A stretch of 64,000 nucleotides of DNA, from the NCBI GenBank assembly GCA_964035795.1, contig OZ038321.1, positions 12,365,093 to 12,429,092 of the forward strand. The letters run 5' to 3'. Made by a program: the position numbers and the translations under genes. The DNA comes from Pterobdella sp. o SKG-2022. Lineage: Eukaryota; Annelida; Clitellata; Hirudinida; Piscicolidae. Below are positions 26,101-38,549 of the stretch, in pieces. Numbering within the stretch: the stretch's first letter is position 1; each line of letters opens with the position of its first letter. Below the pieces are notes generated by a model. The model was not told the origin of the DNA. It made no database searches and saw nothing but the letters and a program-made list of their open reading frames with translations.

Positions 26101-29100
26101 TTAATTAATATTAATTAAATAGAAGCCGTTTGGAAAGACTTAACTCTTATGAAAAAAGTAAACAATCCAAGAATAATATGCATATCATTTAAAGATTTTA
26201 GTAAAAGAAAAGTGAGCATAAAACATTAGCTAAGGCAAATTATAGCCATTAAAAACTAATTTTAAATGTCATCAATCAAAAAAATGAGCGTTACCTGTTT
26301 GTTTTGAAAAAGGCCATATTTTTTCGGTAGTTCTACAAACCAGAGTGTGTTGTTACAATTTTCAAGGATATTACTAATACTATTGATACTACTGCTACTA
26401 CAATTACTGTTTCTATGAGATTTTTTTTCATTTTTTGAAAGTTTTTTTAGGTTGAGACAGTGAGACCATTTCTTTAGTTCATCCATCATAACTAAATGTT
26501 CTTCTAGCAATCTTTCTGTTTATTTATATGTGTTTGTTTAAATATATTTAATATTGTATTTTACTATAAATTTCCAATGAAAAATATTGAAAGATAGCAA
26601 CATTACTTAGCCAAAAAAGTTCTCAAGGTTGAAATTCCTCTCTTCATATCATCATATAAAGTTCAAAAAAAAATTTCAATGTGAAAGATGCAGACATAAA
26701 GTTGAAATAAATTTTATGCAATAAAATAACCAAGATGAAACGAGATTTTCTAATTATTTACAGCGCCAGAAAGGTACAGAGATCAAATACAACGAAATAA
26801 ACAGATCTAATGATATGAGTTTGAAAGTTAATTTAATTTTTATGAACAAACCTGAAATTATGAATACTAAAATATAGAACTAGTTAGATTTGAAGCTAAA
26901 AATTGTTACAAATGATTAGAAAAATAATTATAATAAAGTATTTTAAAAATATTTATAGTTAGCACTATCTTCCTGTTTGCAAAACAAAGGTGACATACAA
27001 AGAAGATCGTGGAAAAATCACAATGATCAAATCTTTCATCTTTAGACCATTATACTAAATCATCTCTGTGGACGTAAAATGTATAAAATATAATAGAAAC
27101 ATTAGCAAACCCATATTTAAATCGCTCCAATGTTCCACTAAGGACCAGGCTTTGTTGGCAGGATGTCTGTACTTTTTTATTAATAAATCGCATAAATTCC
27201 GTACTGTGGTTGAACTGTCTATCGATACTGTTTTGCTGCTCTCATCTTCTGAGTAGACTTTTATCAAAACCTAGGTATAATAAAAATGATTGCTATATTA
27301 TTTGGGAGATTGATTTTAGGGCTTACATATTTAATCTAAAATCGAGTATATTTTACATGACCTTTTTTAAATGGGTTAAGAAATAAAAAAATGTATAAAA
27401 TAAGTCTGAAAACATCACTTAGAAAAACTAAATCATAAAAAAATGAAAGCCACTATTAAGTATTGTGATAAAAAGAAATAAATTAAAATTTATAAATATG
27501 ATGAATAGATATGAATTGATCATATATGATTTACTATAATATAGTGCTTACAAGTTATATACAACTAATCAAAATGCTTCTACAGAAATGAAAAACAAAG
27601 ATTAAATGTAATATTAACAGATATTAACTTCTATGGGATATTCATAAACTTGTTGAGCATATTTAATAGTACATCAATTTTTATGAACAAGCTTCAATGG
27701 AAGTTAAAGACTATCTTTAGTACCTGTTATATCAATTAGTAAATTTCACCAAGAATGATGATCTATTGATGTTCTCATAGATATGTAATCCAAATCAATG
27801 AAGTTTAAAATTATCAAAGTTCAAATAAAAAAAATATTTATAACTTCAAATAAAATAGGCAAATTACATATATAAGCGAAATATCACATTAGTGAGAATT
27901 CTATTAGAGTATTAAATGAATACCAGAAAAATTAAACATAGAACAATGACAAAATAATTGCTTCAAAATCAAATACATGCTGAGAAATTAATTGATATAA
28001 ACGTTATAATTATACTTTGGAATTATATATATTATAATTATACAAGCTTGAAATGTATAGATCTCATTGCAGTAACGAATGCGCAGAAATATGTTTAATA
28101 ACCTATTTATAAAGAATTTTGTTTCCGTAGAATATCGGTTATAATTTACAATAAAATGATAGTTTTAGTTTAAGCTTATTCATAGCTTTGTTTCAAAACT
28201 TCAATCAAGTGTACAATAAACAGAAAAAAATTTGTAAAACATTTGAAATTTTATATAAAATTAATCTTCATATAAAACAACGTACATGTCAATTTTAAGC
28301 TTAAACATGGAACAATTAGTAGTAATTATTATAAAATTTTGTCAGTTAAATAATGGGTTAGTGGGACATCAATATTTACTAAACACAAAACAGATGTGCT
28401 ATAGTTTGCATATTTTGACACACAAGTGGCAAAAATTGAATCAACTATTTATCAAAGGCTGTTTAGAATCTACTTTAAATTTTAACATACAAAAAATTAA
28501 TTATAACATCGTATAATCAAGTTTCAAATGAGAATCATAACAAAAGACTAGAACACAATGTAGAAAATGAATAAATAGCAATATAGAAAGATAATTAAAA
28601 TTGTGAAATGTTAATGAATCATTAGTCGTGCTAATTTATGTTAGAGATATGTTCCCAAGATTCAAATGCAAGTTTGAAAATAAATCGATGTAATTAAAGC
28701 TCAATAATAAAAAGTTAAATTGAAAGCAAAAATATAATGGAAAATAAAATAAAACTGTAGACTGAATTTAAAGGGCTTAAATATATTCAACAAACTTAAT
28801 TAAATGACTTTATAATAGAATATATTTCAATTTTAAATTCATAGAATTACAATTAAGTATTAAATAATTAAAGAAAAATTTTGAAAATTTATTAAAAAAT
28901 GTTTAACTATCTTCGAAAACTTCTACTCAAGTATTATATAAAAAAATCCTTATACGAGATATTGTATATTAAAATAAAGATTCGTAGAATATTGTTGAGT
29001 GTAAATGTTTGCGTGGGTGTCTCACAAAGAAAACTCGTGTTGAATCTCGAATGAGCAGATAAGAGATTATCAAGTCATTTTAGTTAGTCATTTAGGTAGC

Positions 29101-31446
29101 TTGAGTAATACAAGTTTTAAAAACCTTGTATTACTTGCTGATACACAAGTTTTGAAAGTTTTTTCAAAAACTAATCCTGATAATTTCCAAAAATATTTGC
29201 TTTAAGATAAATATTCTGTATATCCGAGGTTTTTATGTACGCCTTTGTAGTTTAGTTAATAAATGTGATGAAGGATTAAAAAATATATTATATAAATTTT
29301 ATTAATATATCAAACAGGTAATTTTGAAATATTCCAAACTAAAATACATATTTTAATCAATATAAATTGATGAAAAGTATGATATAACCTGGTCATCATT
29401 CTTCTTATCACTCATCAAACTAGAGTTATCATCAATATTACTATCAAAATGAGGATCCTGTGAAGAGGTGGAGGAATTGACATCAATACAATGAAACAAA
29501 GATTTTTCTGGGTGTAAAGGAGAGTTTTGAAGAAAAGGTTGGTTCGGTGAAAATGGTAGAGAAAGGAAAGAAGTTTTTTGTGCAGAATGTGGAGACAAGT
29601 TACGACCTCCAGTATTTATATTATCTCTTCTAATGGGTGATTCAAATAACTGAGAAGGGATTGCAGTTTTAAATGAAATTCTTTCAAAATTCATCATGGT
29701 CTCATTGGTATTATCACTTTTAAACTTGCCTTCCTTATTACTTGAATACAAACCATTTTGATCATCGACAATGTTTTTAAAATTTTCATTAAAACCATTT
29801 ATATCATTAACACTATCACAATCGCTATTAAAGAAATTTCCCTTACTGTCATTATTGATTTTCGTAGTAACTTTACCAGGAGCAAAATCATCTTGTAGAA
29901 TATTAGAATTAGTTTGACTTATTATAGCATGATTGGAGTCTTCGGCATTATCGAATGAATGAGTATTAAAGTTTTGAATAGTTTTATTGTTAAAGTTAAA
30001 TTGGCCATGATTGACGTTGAAACGTTTAAAATTGTCATTGTTAGAATGAAAATCGTTGTCAATGGAACCCATAGTAAAAGCGTTGTTATGCGAAATATTA
30101 AAATTTGTATTGTTACCATAACCATGAATATTATTATGATTATGCATTTTTTGATCTCTGTTTATATTTATATTATAGTCTAAATTTTCTCTTTCATCAT
30201 TGATTATATCGCGTGAAACGACTTTGTATCGACTGAGACCATTTTCTTCGAAATTGCCTTCGATCATATTCTCCTCATTATAAGATATTATTTTTCCATA
30301 ATTAAATTTGCTTAATTCATTTTCATTGTTGTTTTTCATATGTCTATCCCTGATAATATCATTAATGTCAACGCTACTATTCTCTACATTTCTTTTGTGA
30401 CCTTTAAGTTCGTTTTCATAACCATTGTCTTCGCTAATCTCACTACTTTCATATTTTTTATAACTATTTTCTGAAGCGTTATCCACACTGTCACTAGATA
30501 TAATTTCATTATTTTTACTATCTTTAGTATTATAATTAGCATTTTCATTATTATTGTTGAGGTTATTAACAGTATTATTGTTCTTCTTGTTAAAATTATT
30601 ATAACTATTATTATGGTTGGAATTATTTTTAGTTTTTGTGAAACCATTGAAATTTTCAAAGCCATCATTTCCACTATTATTTTTTTCATTTTGTGGGGAA
30701 CGGGTCAAGGGCGATTGATTGATTTGGACATTTTGTTTAAAATCATAAAAATCGGACTGATTTTGATTCGTTGAAGTACTGTTTATCTGTTTTTCTTTCA
30801 AAGAAATTAGGCTGTTCAAATGATCAGAGTTATTCAATGAAGTTATTATGTCTAGTTCTTTCAAAACGCTTTCTAGGTCCTTATGAATGCTATCAGAAAA
30901 GAGGGATTGACTACTTTTTTCTTCAACACATTCTCTCTTAAGTTCTAGCAAACCACCCAGGGTAAATGAATTTTCTTCTGATTTTTGGCAATTATTAATT
31001 ACGTCATTAACATTTTGATTTTTAAATCTATCTTCGTCGAATAAGTTATCGTAATCGCTGCTAAAATCGTTATCAATTGGCCAATTATTTACACCACTAA
31101 TTTCATGTTCATTTTCTGTAAAATTTTTGTGTTCATAAAAAACAGTTTTTTCTGAAAAAGACACATTATATTTAGGTTTGCATCTTGATTTTTTATCGAC
31201 ACTACAAATAAGAGACTTTTTCGCAGTATTGGCTTCTTCATCAGTGTTAAAGTCTGTAGATCCTGAAAAACTTTCGTTTTTTTTTAATTCACGATCATCA
31301 CTAAATAATTTCTTTTCTTTCTCATTATCTGGCATAGTTTTTTTGTTTTTTTCTATAACTCTAGGTCGCAGTGATAATGGTGGCAGGGGTGGTAGAGATG
31401 ACAAGGCTTGATGAGAAGAGGATTGGGGTTGAATGTTCTGTTCCAT
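20166..31446 (-). CDS. mig-10: MIG-10/RIAM/lamellipodin-type adaptor with RA and PH domains
   Basis: Exons found (minus): 31446-29389, 27270-27111, 26515-26295, [one linker exon not found], 22518-22391, 22318-22205, 22060-21956 and 21872-20166. The RA domain spans exons 2-3: [16 protein letters not shown], then [22 protein letters not shown] and [10 protein letters not shown]. The PH domain spans exons 4-7: [62 protein letters not shown] and [11 protein letters not shown]. This tandem RA-PH order is diagnostic of the family, which links Ras/Rap GTPases and phosphoinositides to Ena/VASP-driven actin assembly at the leading edge. Exon 1 encodes 686 residues, mostly Asn/Asp/Ser-rich, with one Pro cluster ([14 protein letters not shown]); an in-frame TAG 15 bases upstream supports this ATG. 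The 568-residue tail is Ser/Asn-rich, and no FPPPP-type Ena/VASP ligand is obvious. Phase arithmetic requires a missing exon of 3n+1 bases between 26,295 and 22,518, where LINEs have inserted. Confidence 0.87.
22671..23240 (+). mobile_element. Decayed LINE reverse-transcriptase fragment in a MIG-10 intron
   Basis: The stretch 23,012-23,225 reads, through stops and frameshifts, as a reverse-transcriptase core: [20 protein letters not shown] followed by a segment equivalent to LSDEF...VLSPL. It ends in a TTATTATTATTATTA simple repeat typical of LINE 3' tails. The upstream piece 22,671-22,810 has a similar composition shift and a possible FDDDV catalytic-box remnant. It differs in family from the LINE starting at about 23,700. 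Confidence 0.6.
23700..25140 (+). mobile_element. 5'-truncated LINE: reverse transcriptase, C-terminal domain and terminal C2H2 finger
   Basis: It begins inside the reverse transcriptase ([13 protein letters not shown]) and continues through HVTNGVKQG, an in-frame [27 protein letters not shown] (the catalytic DD box), GCETWTVY and [10 protein letters not shown]. After a frameshift at about 24,720, the 3' end encodes a terminal zinc finger, [21 protein letters not shown], separated from the body by one TAG at 24,945. It ends with a T/A-rich leader into an ATT-repeat tail (about 25,080-25,125). The protein motifs match the element at 60.5-64 kb, so the two are copies of one family and this copy supplies the 3' end missing from that one. 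It is inactive: stops, a frameshift and 5' truncation. It sits in the intron between the RA and PH exons of the MIG-10-like gene, antisense to it. Confidence 0.9.
25205..25567 (-). CDS. Unassigned 120-codon ORF inside a MIG-10 intron
   Basis: An ATG-initiated minus-strand frame whose middle part (about 25,310-25,560) is less AT-rich than its surroundings. The peptide contains [20 protein letters not shown] and [16 protein letters not shown], an amphipathic helical pattern loosely like the start of a cyclin fold, but I would not assign it. The last 20 residues run into low-complexity AT-rich DNA. It may be a remnant of a retrocopied gene delivered with the adjacent LINE, a nested gene, or chance. 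It does not supply the missing MIG-10 linker exon in the correct phase. Confidence 0.25.
   Translation of the reverse strand: MTFRHKKFEHVFDTPLQSNNFCFFYNIAERTQEVYNLSRDSKAICSSQFLEIVLQIYSRQNLDSTSIVSTVTLMYLKEAQNCKRGLINCCFYSSIVFEYDHGNKEKNIIIYLFIYTYIFS
25568..26294. other. MIG-10 intron, no feature seen
   Basis: AT-rich. It should contain, or lie next to, the missing linker exon of the MIG-10-like gene, but no frame combining an acceptor, phase-0 entry and phase-1 exit without a stop was convincing. Confidence 0.4.
27271..29388. other. Large first intron of the MIG-10-like gene
   Basis: Uniformly AT-rich, with only short chance frames. Exon 1 ends and exon 2 begins in phase 0, so no additional exon is required, although a short one encoding the helix before the RA domain cannot be excluded. 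Confidence 0.5.
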
Positions 31447-34400
31447 GTCTTTTTCGAGAATCTATACGAAATTCATCTGTAAATTTTTTTGATTATTCAT
31501 ATTCATCAGAGTTTTTTTTTATAGAATTTGAAAAACTTTAAATACTTGAACTAAAGATTGGGAAATTAAATTGAAACTAATTAAAAAACTATATTCTTTA
31601 CTCTGAACAAAAATTCTTACATGAGAAAATCGAGATAAAGGGGTCAAATAATGATGTCTTATCTTTGTCTGGAACAGGAGAAATAATGAAATAGTAATGC
31701 TATGACGCGGATGTAAGAATTATTTAAGTTTTGGTTTATTTTTATTTTATCATGAAGTTTCAGATACTACTATAAAGTTAGATTTTATTAAGAACGTAAT
31801 GATAAAACTATCATTAGTAAGATGATATATGCAGATGTGGTAGAAGTAAGATGATATGAGTAGATGAGATATGATAAATGATTAATCTAACTTTCACCAA
31901 ATCTATTTTCCCTTATTCAACGTTCACAAATTCAATCTAAGTAATTTGAAAATTTGAAATAGTTAACTTAATGATTTTTATAACGAAGAAATTAGAACTA
32001 TTGAATTTTGTTTTCTATTCTTATATGAATTTTTACTTTTCTTAGAATTTCTTATTAAATTGATCCTTGAACGCAGTTATTAAATTGAAAACTATATAAG
32101 CCTATTTGTGAAATAGAAGTGAGGTGAATGGGTTGTAAATTTGGAACAATCACTCAAGTGTGTTGAAATTCTCGCAGTTTTATTTCCTCATTCAAATTAT
32201 GTATCACTTAACAAAAAGAAATTCGATATAATTGTTAAAAAATTTTATGTATTTTCAAAAGGAAAGTGCATTTCTATGGTGAACATTCATAAATAATATT
32301 TTCTGATATGCCTTTGTAGAAGAATTTGAAAGAAACTTTTGAATGTGAAGATTAAGTTGAGTTGAAATAATTAAAAAAACATGAAACATCAGTTGATTGC
32401 AAATAAAACCGTTTAATTAACACTTTAAAGCGTTTAGAGTCTTTAGAAATCAAGGTTACTTGCTTTGAACCCATGAAAAGTATAAGCTATAAAAATACTC
32501 TACAAAAATAAAGTTAGAAGTAAATGGAATAATAATCATTATGAATGAATTTTGAAAAATGATTTATTAATAAACTACGATAAAATATAAAAAAGATTGT
32601 GGCAAAAATAACCATAATTTAAACTGAAAATATATAAATTATTATTCAACATAAAGCTTAAGAATGCACTTGTATAACTGACTATAATTTTATAGTTGCT
32701 GATTAATATATTAATTCAATGATCAAAACTAAGTATATAATTTTGTTGTTTTGAAATATTTTCCTCTATATAAATTTAAGTTTTTATGAAGATTATATAC
32801 TTGGTAATTGAAACACATTAATTAAAATCTTTGTAATAATTCTCCTAGTTGTGATGTTATTTAGCCAATGTCAATAAAAAGTTTAATATTGCATTGAATC
32901 ATTCAAGTTAATGGCACTGTAGATCTAGAAGAACATTGAACAAACATGAGCTAAAAATATTTTAATTTATCCTAATAACTGATTCATTTACCAAATTCTT
33001 ATCTCAAGATTATCATTCATAAATCAATTTCTATGAAAGTTACCATAGTTACTAAATAACTTTTTTTCGCTAATGTTTTATAAGGCTAAACTTATCGAAA
33101 ATTATATTTATTTATTTTGCTCAATAAATTTAATAAAATTCTTCCATAATTCGACGTGAAAAATTGTCAAATTTCTATGAAATAGATATAAATATTTGAT
33201 GGAATGGAATGAAATCAATATAAACAAAATATCATATCACAAAATGAAATCATTATATTTTCGGATTAACATGTTGTATAACTTGTTTGAATATAAACTT
33301 TAAATAACTTAGACATATCTAGCTTTATATTTAATTAAAAGCGCATGTCAACAGGTTCAGTTGAAAGCTGTAGTAGCAGAAGCTGGCATAATTTTCGTAA
33401 ATATTTTATTTTAAGAAATATATATATTTACTATATAAGAATGAAAAGTTCTAAATACATATAAAATATTTATTCTATAAAAATCATATTAAAAATGTAT
33501 CCTAGCTAATTGCCACTCTGTTGAATAATTATTTCAAATACATTCAAAACAATGAATACGAAAATCAATATTTTTATTTTTAGAAAACCAGTTTGTTATT
33601 GTTATTGGATTTGTATGACGAGCTTTATACGAAAAATGCCTTGTGTCAAAAGTCAGTAGGTAGATGAAATGAAATAATATAAAGAGATGAATTCATAAAA
33701 GAAAGTTTATAAGAAATAACCTCTACTAATTATAAAACACGCATCTGCTTGAGAAATATTCTCCATTATAAAAAATTTTTTAAATAAAAAACTGGCAAAA
33801 AATCAAAAAAATTTATTTATAACTTCATAAATAAAATAATCAAAAATATAAAGCGTTTGATTTTTCTATTAAATGTTATAAAAATCATTGAGAAAATGCT
33901 AAGAGATTCTGAATGTATGTTTGTTTGAAGCCTTAGAAGTACTCGAAATAGACTAAAGCATATAATTTCTATACAATCATTCATATCTTAAGAATGAGTA
34001 GAATTAGTGAATATTATTTGGTGTAAAGTAGATGATATTGGTTTCAAACAACTCAAATTGTATTCAACAAAAATCTTGAAAGATTTTTTATAACTCTTTG
34101 TTACAGGATATTCTTTTATATTTGTGGCAAATTTATGTGATATATGTAACTCTTTAAAATATAATACTAAAATTTTATTTTTTATGTACTGGAATGATCT
34201 GGCATGAAATATTTTAACATATATAATATATACTTACTGAAATAATAACTGAAAAACTATATGATACCTATTGGTGTAAATTCTATAATTGGCATTTATG
34301 ATATATAAGTGAACCCAATACTGGGAATTTGATTAAAACTATTTTAAAATGAAAGTTATGTTTAAAGAGTTTAATTTTTTACTAAAACATCTGTATAATT

Positions 34401-35900
34401 ACAAATTTTCCAATCTCCAGTCCATTAGCCTAGATATTTGTCTTGAAATTATGAAAAAAAGCAAAAATAAAATTGTATTTTGCATGAAAATTTTGAATGA
34501 GTTTGTTTGTAAAATGTAATTATTTAGCTCATACCAAACATTTATCATTAGGTAATTTCAAGCATGTTTGACAGTAATTGTTCCCCTACAATATCATTAT
34601 TTATTGTACAAATACTGTGTATTCAACAATATTTAATCAGATTTCTTAAAATAATGTGTAAAATCATGTATTAGTCATGAATAATTCATCAATTCAACAA
34701 AACAGTTATTTCTAATAAAAATTATTTTTTAAATGAAGGTTTTATGATAGAACTTGAAGTTTATGTAACAAAAGAAAATGATTTTTAATTTTATTTTTAA
34801 AATTGCAATAGAAAAATATTATTCAAATATTAGATCTCAGAAGTAAAAAGTATATTCGAAATATATTGTTTAACAAATGTTTTTATATATTTTCATTATT
34901 TATAAATTATAAAATTTTAATTTTTGGAGAATACTAAATAGATTAAACTTGCTTTTAAATATCATATTGCTTAAAGTTAATTAACAAATTGCAGATAAAT
35001 ATTTTACAAAATACTTTTTTGAAATTATCTCTTTAAGAATTATTAAATCAAGTTTAGTTATTTAAATTATATTGGTTAACAGATAGAAAACAACTCACTT
35101 TTGAAATTTTCTTTTACAAATTTGTTATTGAAAAAGACAGGAATGATCAACGTTTGAATTATTCTTTTAATATGTCAGTTTTTTCAAATTTAAAAACTAT
35201 AACAAAATTTTCTTCAAGATCTTTGAAAATCCTTACTACGTATCCATTGAATGCGTTATTATTGAGACGGAGATGAACTTTTAAATATACCTTTTAATAT
35301 TGCCTAAACGTGTTTCAATATTATTCTAAAAAACTTTTGTATGAATTTATAAGCAGAAAAATTTGGATTTTTTTTGATTTATCAAACTTATTAGAATTTT
35401 ATAAAGTTAAATACTCTTTACACGTTTACGAGAATTTATAATGAGTACTCGAAAATAAAAGACCACTAAATACAGATATATATGACGGAAAATAAAAATG
35501 CGCAAGGTTGACTCCACTTATATTAATAACCTACTAAATGATGAGAATAAAATTATATAACAAATCTTGAAATTTATTAATCGAAAACTGTTATCTCTTT
35601 TGAGAAATTCGTATATTTTTTTTTAGAAAATTGTTAGCAAAACTATTCTACTGTCTTTCAAAAAAAATATTTATTCAAATAGAGTTGTAATTTCCTTAAA
35701 ACTTAATGATAAAACGTGTGAAATTTCATAACAATCGAAGAAATTAAAAAAAAAGTTACCTCGGTTTTTGTAATTTATCATTACCTGAAAATAGTTTTGA
35801 TTAAAACAACGATTAATTCTATAACAGAAATTCATTAATTTTGTTTAAGTAGCATTATTTCGCTTAATAGTTTTTTCTGATATGATGGAAGAAGTTTTAA
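31447..35900. other. Gene-empty AT-rich intergenic DNA
   Basis: About 4.4 kb without a supportable exon, RNA gene or recognisable mobile element on either strand. The 5' region of the MIG-10-like gene must lie at its left end; no promoter motif stands out. Confidence 0.55.
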
Positions 35901-36960
35901 AGATCCTTCAAGTAAAACTCATTTATTTTATTAAATTATTATTAAAAAAAAGTAATGTCAATTGCCCAACCAACACAGGACCCATTACCCTCCTAAAAAC
36001 AACAAAAAACTCATTTCTTATAGTACTCTATAGAAACCAACCCTACCTTGAAAAATACCTCTCCAACACTCAAGCAGCACTTATACCAGCCAGATCAACA
36101 ACAGACATTTTATAGGCTCACAAAATAGCCATAGAAGAAAAAATGAAGTCTGGAAGCAAGATGCGAATAACCAGCATTGATCTCTTATCGCATTTGACAT
36201 CACTAATAGAAAAAACTTATGGAAATCCTCACTAACATCATCCCAACTTTAGAACTTCAAATAATAAAATTACTTCTCACACACACACAACTCTATCCAT
36301 TCAAATAATAAGATTTCCAGTAAAAATTTCAACAAAAATATAGAATGTATGAAGAAGATACGTCTCACCTATCCAGCAGATACCTACGAGCTTATTTATG
36401 CAGACGACGTGAACTTCATTTCTACGGTCTCTATAAAGATCGATGAAATAAAAAAAACACTCCGTCGATGGGGCCTCAAGCTGAACAAAAATAAGACTGA
36501 AAAAGTTCTGATATCTAAAGAAAACACAAGCTGGAGAAAAATGAAAGTTTTGGGAAGCTACATTGGCACATTGTAAGACATTGAAAGAAGAAAAGTCTTA
36601 GCAACCCTAGCTATGAACAAGCTAAATCCAATATGAAAAAGCATTCTGAGTGAAACAAAAAAACTGTGAATATATGAATGCTATGTCCTCTTTATTCTTA
36701 TTTTGTTGCAGTGCTTGAGCTGATTCAAAAATCATTAAAAACAGCATCGAGTCTTTCCAAAGAAAAAGGATATGAAGGTTGAAAAATGTGCACTGGCCTG
36801 ATATACTGAGAAATGAAAAGTTTGATTCCATCAAACCTCCGTTGCGCTTGGGAGTAAGACAGAGACGTTCAAAAATGCTAGGACACTTATGCACTCAATA
36901 ACCCACCGGCCAAAACCATCTTACAAGAAAAAACAAACAAACAAACAAACATATAACGAA
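35900..36960 (+). mobile_element. Decayed non-LTR retrotransposon (reverse transcriptase and C-terminus)
   Basis: Fragments in shifting frames read as one reverse transcriptase. First NTGPITLLKTTKNSFLIVLY and LSNTQAALIPARSTTDIL (fingers/palm), then YELIYADDVNFIS (catalytic YADD) and WGLKLNKNKTEKVLIS. The end is the C-terminal block LGVRQRRSKMLGHL. Many stops interrupt it. A 3' tail of AAAC repeats occurs at 36,931-36,950. Same broad clade as the minus-strand element just downstream, but not close enough to be its recent duplicate. Non-functional. Confidence 0.82.
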
Positions 36961-37082
36961 TATTATTATAATGGCATGAAACTGATTAAGTCTTCAAGAC
37001 CATTTTGGAATATATATTTATAGAGCCTGTCCTAATATGGTAAATTCTTTCCAGCCCCTCACGCTTCATCCTTCAATCTCCA

Positions 37083-38470
37083 CACATCTTTATTTATTTA
37101 TTCATTCAATTATTTATTTATTTATTTATTCATTTATTAGGGCTTACAAAAAAGTACTTAAAAATGAATGTTGATTCAATAGTTAGAGTTTTTCGTTCGC
37201 CGAAGCACGGCTTCTCGCCAACTTCTACGATTTCCTGTCTTTTGTAAGTTCGATTCCCTCTTTGATTGAAAGGGAATGACTTCTCAAATCATCCTTGATG
37301 GTGATAAGTAGGCTGGTATTTGGTCTTCCTCGTTTTTCTTTTTTGGTTTCAATGGCATCAATGGTTGCTTTTTTTGCCGAAACATGGTCGTCCATACCCA
37401 AAATGTGGCCTAGCATCTTCCAGCGTCTTTTTTTCATTTCACGTCTTCTTTTCATTGACGTCCATATTTTGTTCATTTTTCGCATGGCTACCAATGCTAA
37501 ATTTTTCCTTTGTTTTCATTTTTTTTTAGAGTCAAGAAGCATTCCAAGGTGTTGGCTTTTCTTCCATTCACCATTTTTTCCATCAATTGATAGAGTTCAG
37601 TTTTTTCTTTGTTCATTTGTAGGTTCCAGGAAGCCAGGGTTTTTTCGACAAGGTCGAGTTCTATACCATCTTTATTTAGAAAGTCTACGTCATCAGCATA
37701 CGCTTCTTCTTGTACGATCACTTTTTTTTGATGTCTTTCATTGCTGCTTCTAAATACGTTGCAAAGAGACTGGACTGAGCCCATCACCCTGTGGGACACC
37801 TATGTTTGTTGCAAAAGTGGGGCCGTCTTCGTTCGTTCTGACTCTTAGTTTTGTGTCTTTCAACAGAAAGTTCACTAGTTTTGAGTCTTCAGGTAAACAA
37901 ATGCTGTCTATTTCTTTCATAAATTTTCCACGATCCACTGTATCAAAGGCAGATGACAGATCTATGCTTTGAATTTTGCCTGAGGTTATTGTACTGGCAA
38001 TTTTTATCTTGTGGGTTCAGACAATATCTTCTATTGATCTTCCTTTTCTGTAGGCTGCTTGGTTGTGAAAGATGAATTTTTTAATTGGTGTAAAATTCTA
38101 GCAAAAGTTATATTTGAAATTATTTTTCTTATTATTGTGAGTAGTATTATGGGTCTATTATTTTTAAATTTTTTGTTTTGTTTGGTTTTTGTATGAGAAT
38201 TAACATGCCTAGTCTTAATTTATGAGGTAGATCATTGTTGATGGTTGAGTTTATAATACGAGTGAGTTTTTCAATAGTTGTTATATGTAAGTGTTTTAGC
38301 TTGAATTTTATTATATCCAAGAAATCTATTGTTTTTAAGCTTCATGATTGAGTCTTTGACTTTTTTGAGATTTAGTACAACTTTGATATTTGTTTAGTGA
38401 TTATGCGGTGATGTTGTTGTGGATGTGTTGGAAAATTTCTTCATGTAGTGGTTAGTTAAATACTTTCATT
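37083..38470 (-). mobile_element. Decayed non-LTR retrotransposon, minus strand
   Basis: Read from 38,470 down to 37,083: a linker (IMKLKNNRFLGYNKIQAKTL), reverse-transcriptase fingers, then MDRGKFMKEIDSICLPEDSK, GVPQGDGLSPV and EAYADDVDFLN (catalytic YADD), and a Lys/Arg-rich C-terminus with KKRWKMLGHILGMDDH and KKEKRGRPNTSLL. Frameshifts and stops separate the blocks. The 3' end is an AAAT/AATAAAT repeat tail at 37,090-37,139 (reverse strand). Convergent with the preceding plus-strand LINE. Confidence 0.82.
37090..37139. repeat. TTTA/TTCA tetranucleotide tract (3' tail of the minus-strand LINE)
   Basis: About 50 bases of imperfect TTTA repeats with TTCA variants, immediately downstream (minus strand) of the LINE C-terminal coding remnant. 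Such microsatellite tails are typical products of target-primed reverse transcription. Confidence 0.75.
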
Positions 38471-38549
38471 CCTTTCATTTACCTCTTTTTTCTTTTCAAT
38501 AATTTGATTTTCTGAAAAAAAAATTAACTTGAGAAAAAAAATTTTAAAA

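Noticed and set aside
29922..30689. Hydrophobic Ile/Met/Thr-rich minus-strand ORFs and a plus-strand ORF
   Set aside because: Out-of-frame readings of the AAT/AAC-rich Asn tract in MIG-10 exon 1.
37295..37753. Plus-strand 152-codon ORF rich in Phe/Leu/Ser
   Set aside because: Shadow of the minus-strand LINE coding for YADDVDFLN and the Lys-rich C-terminus; the apparent hydrophobic peptide is the complement of Lys/Glu codons.
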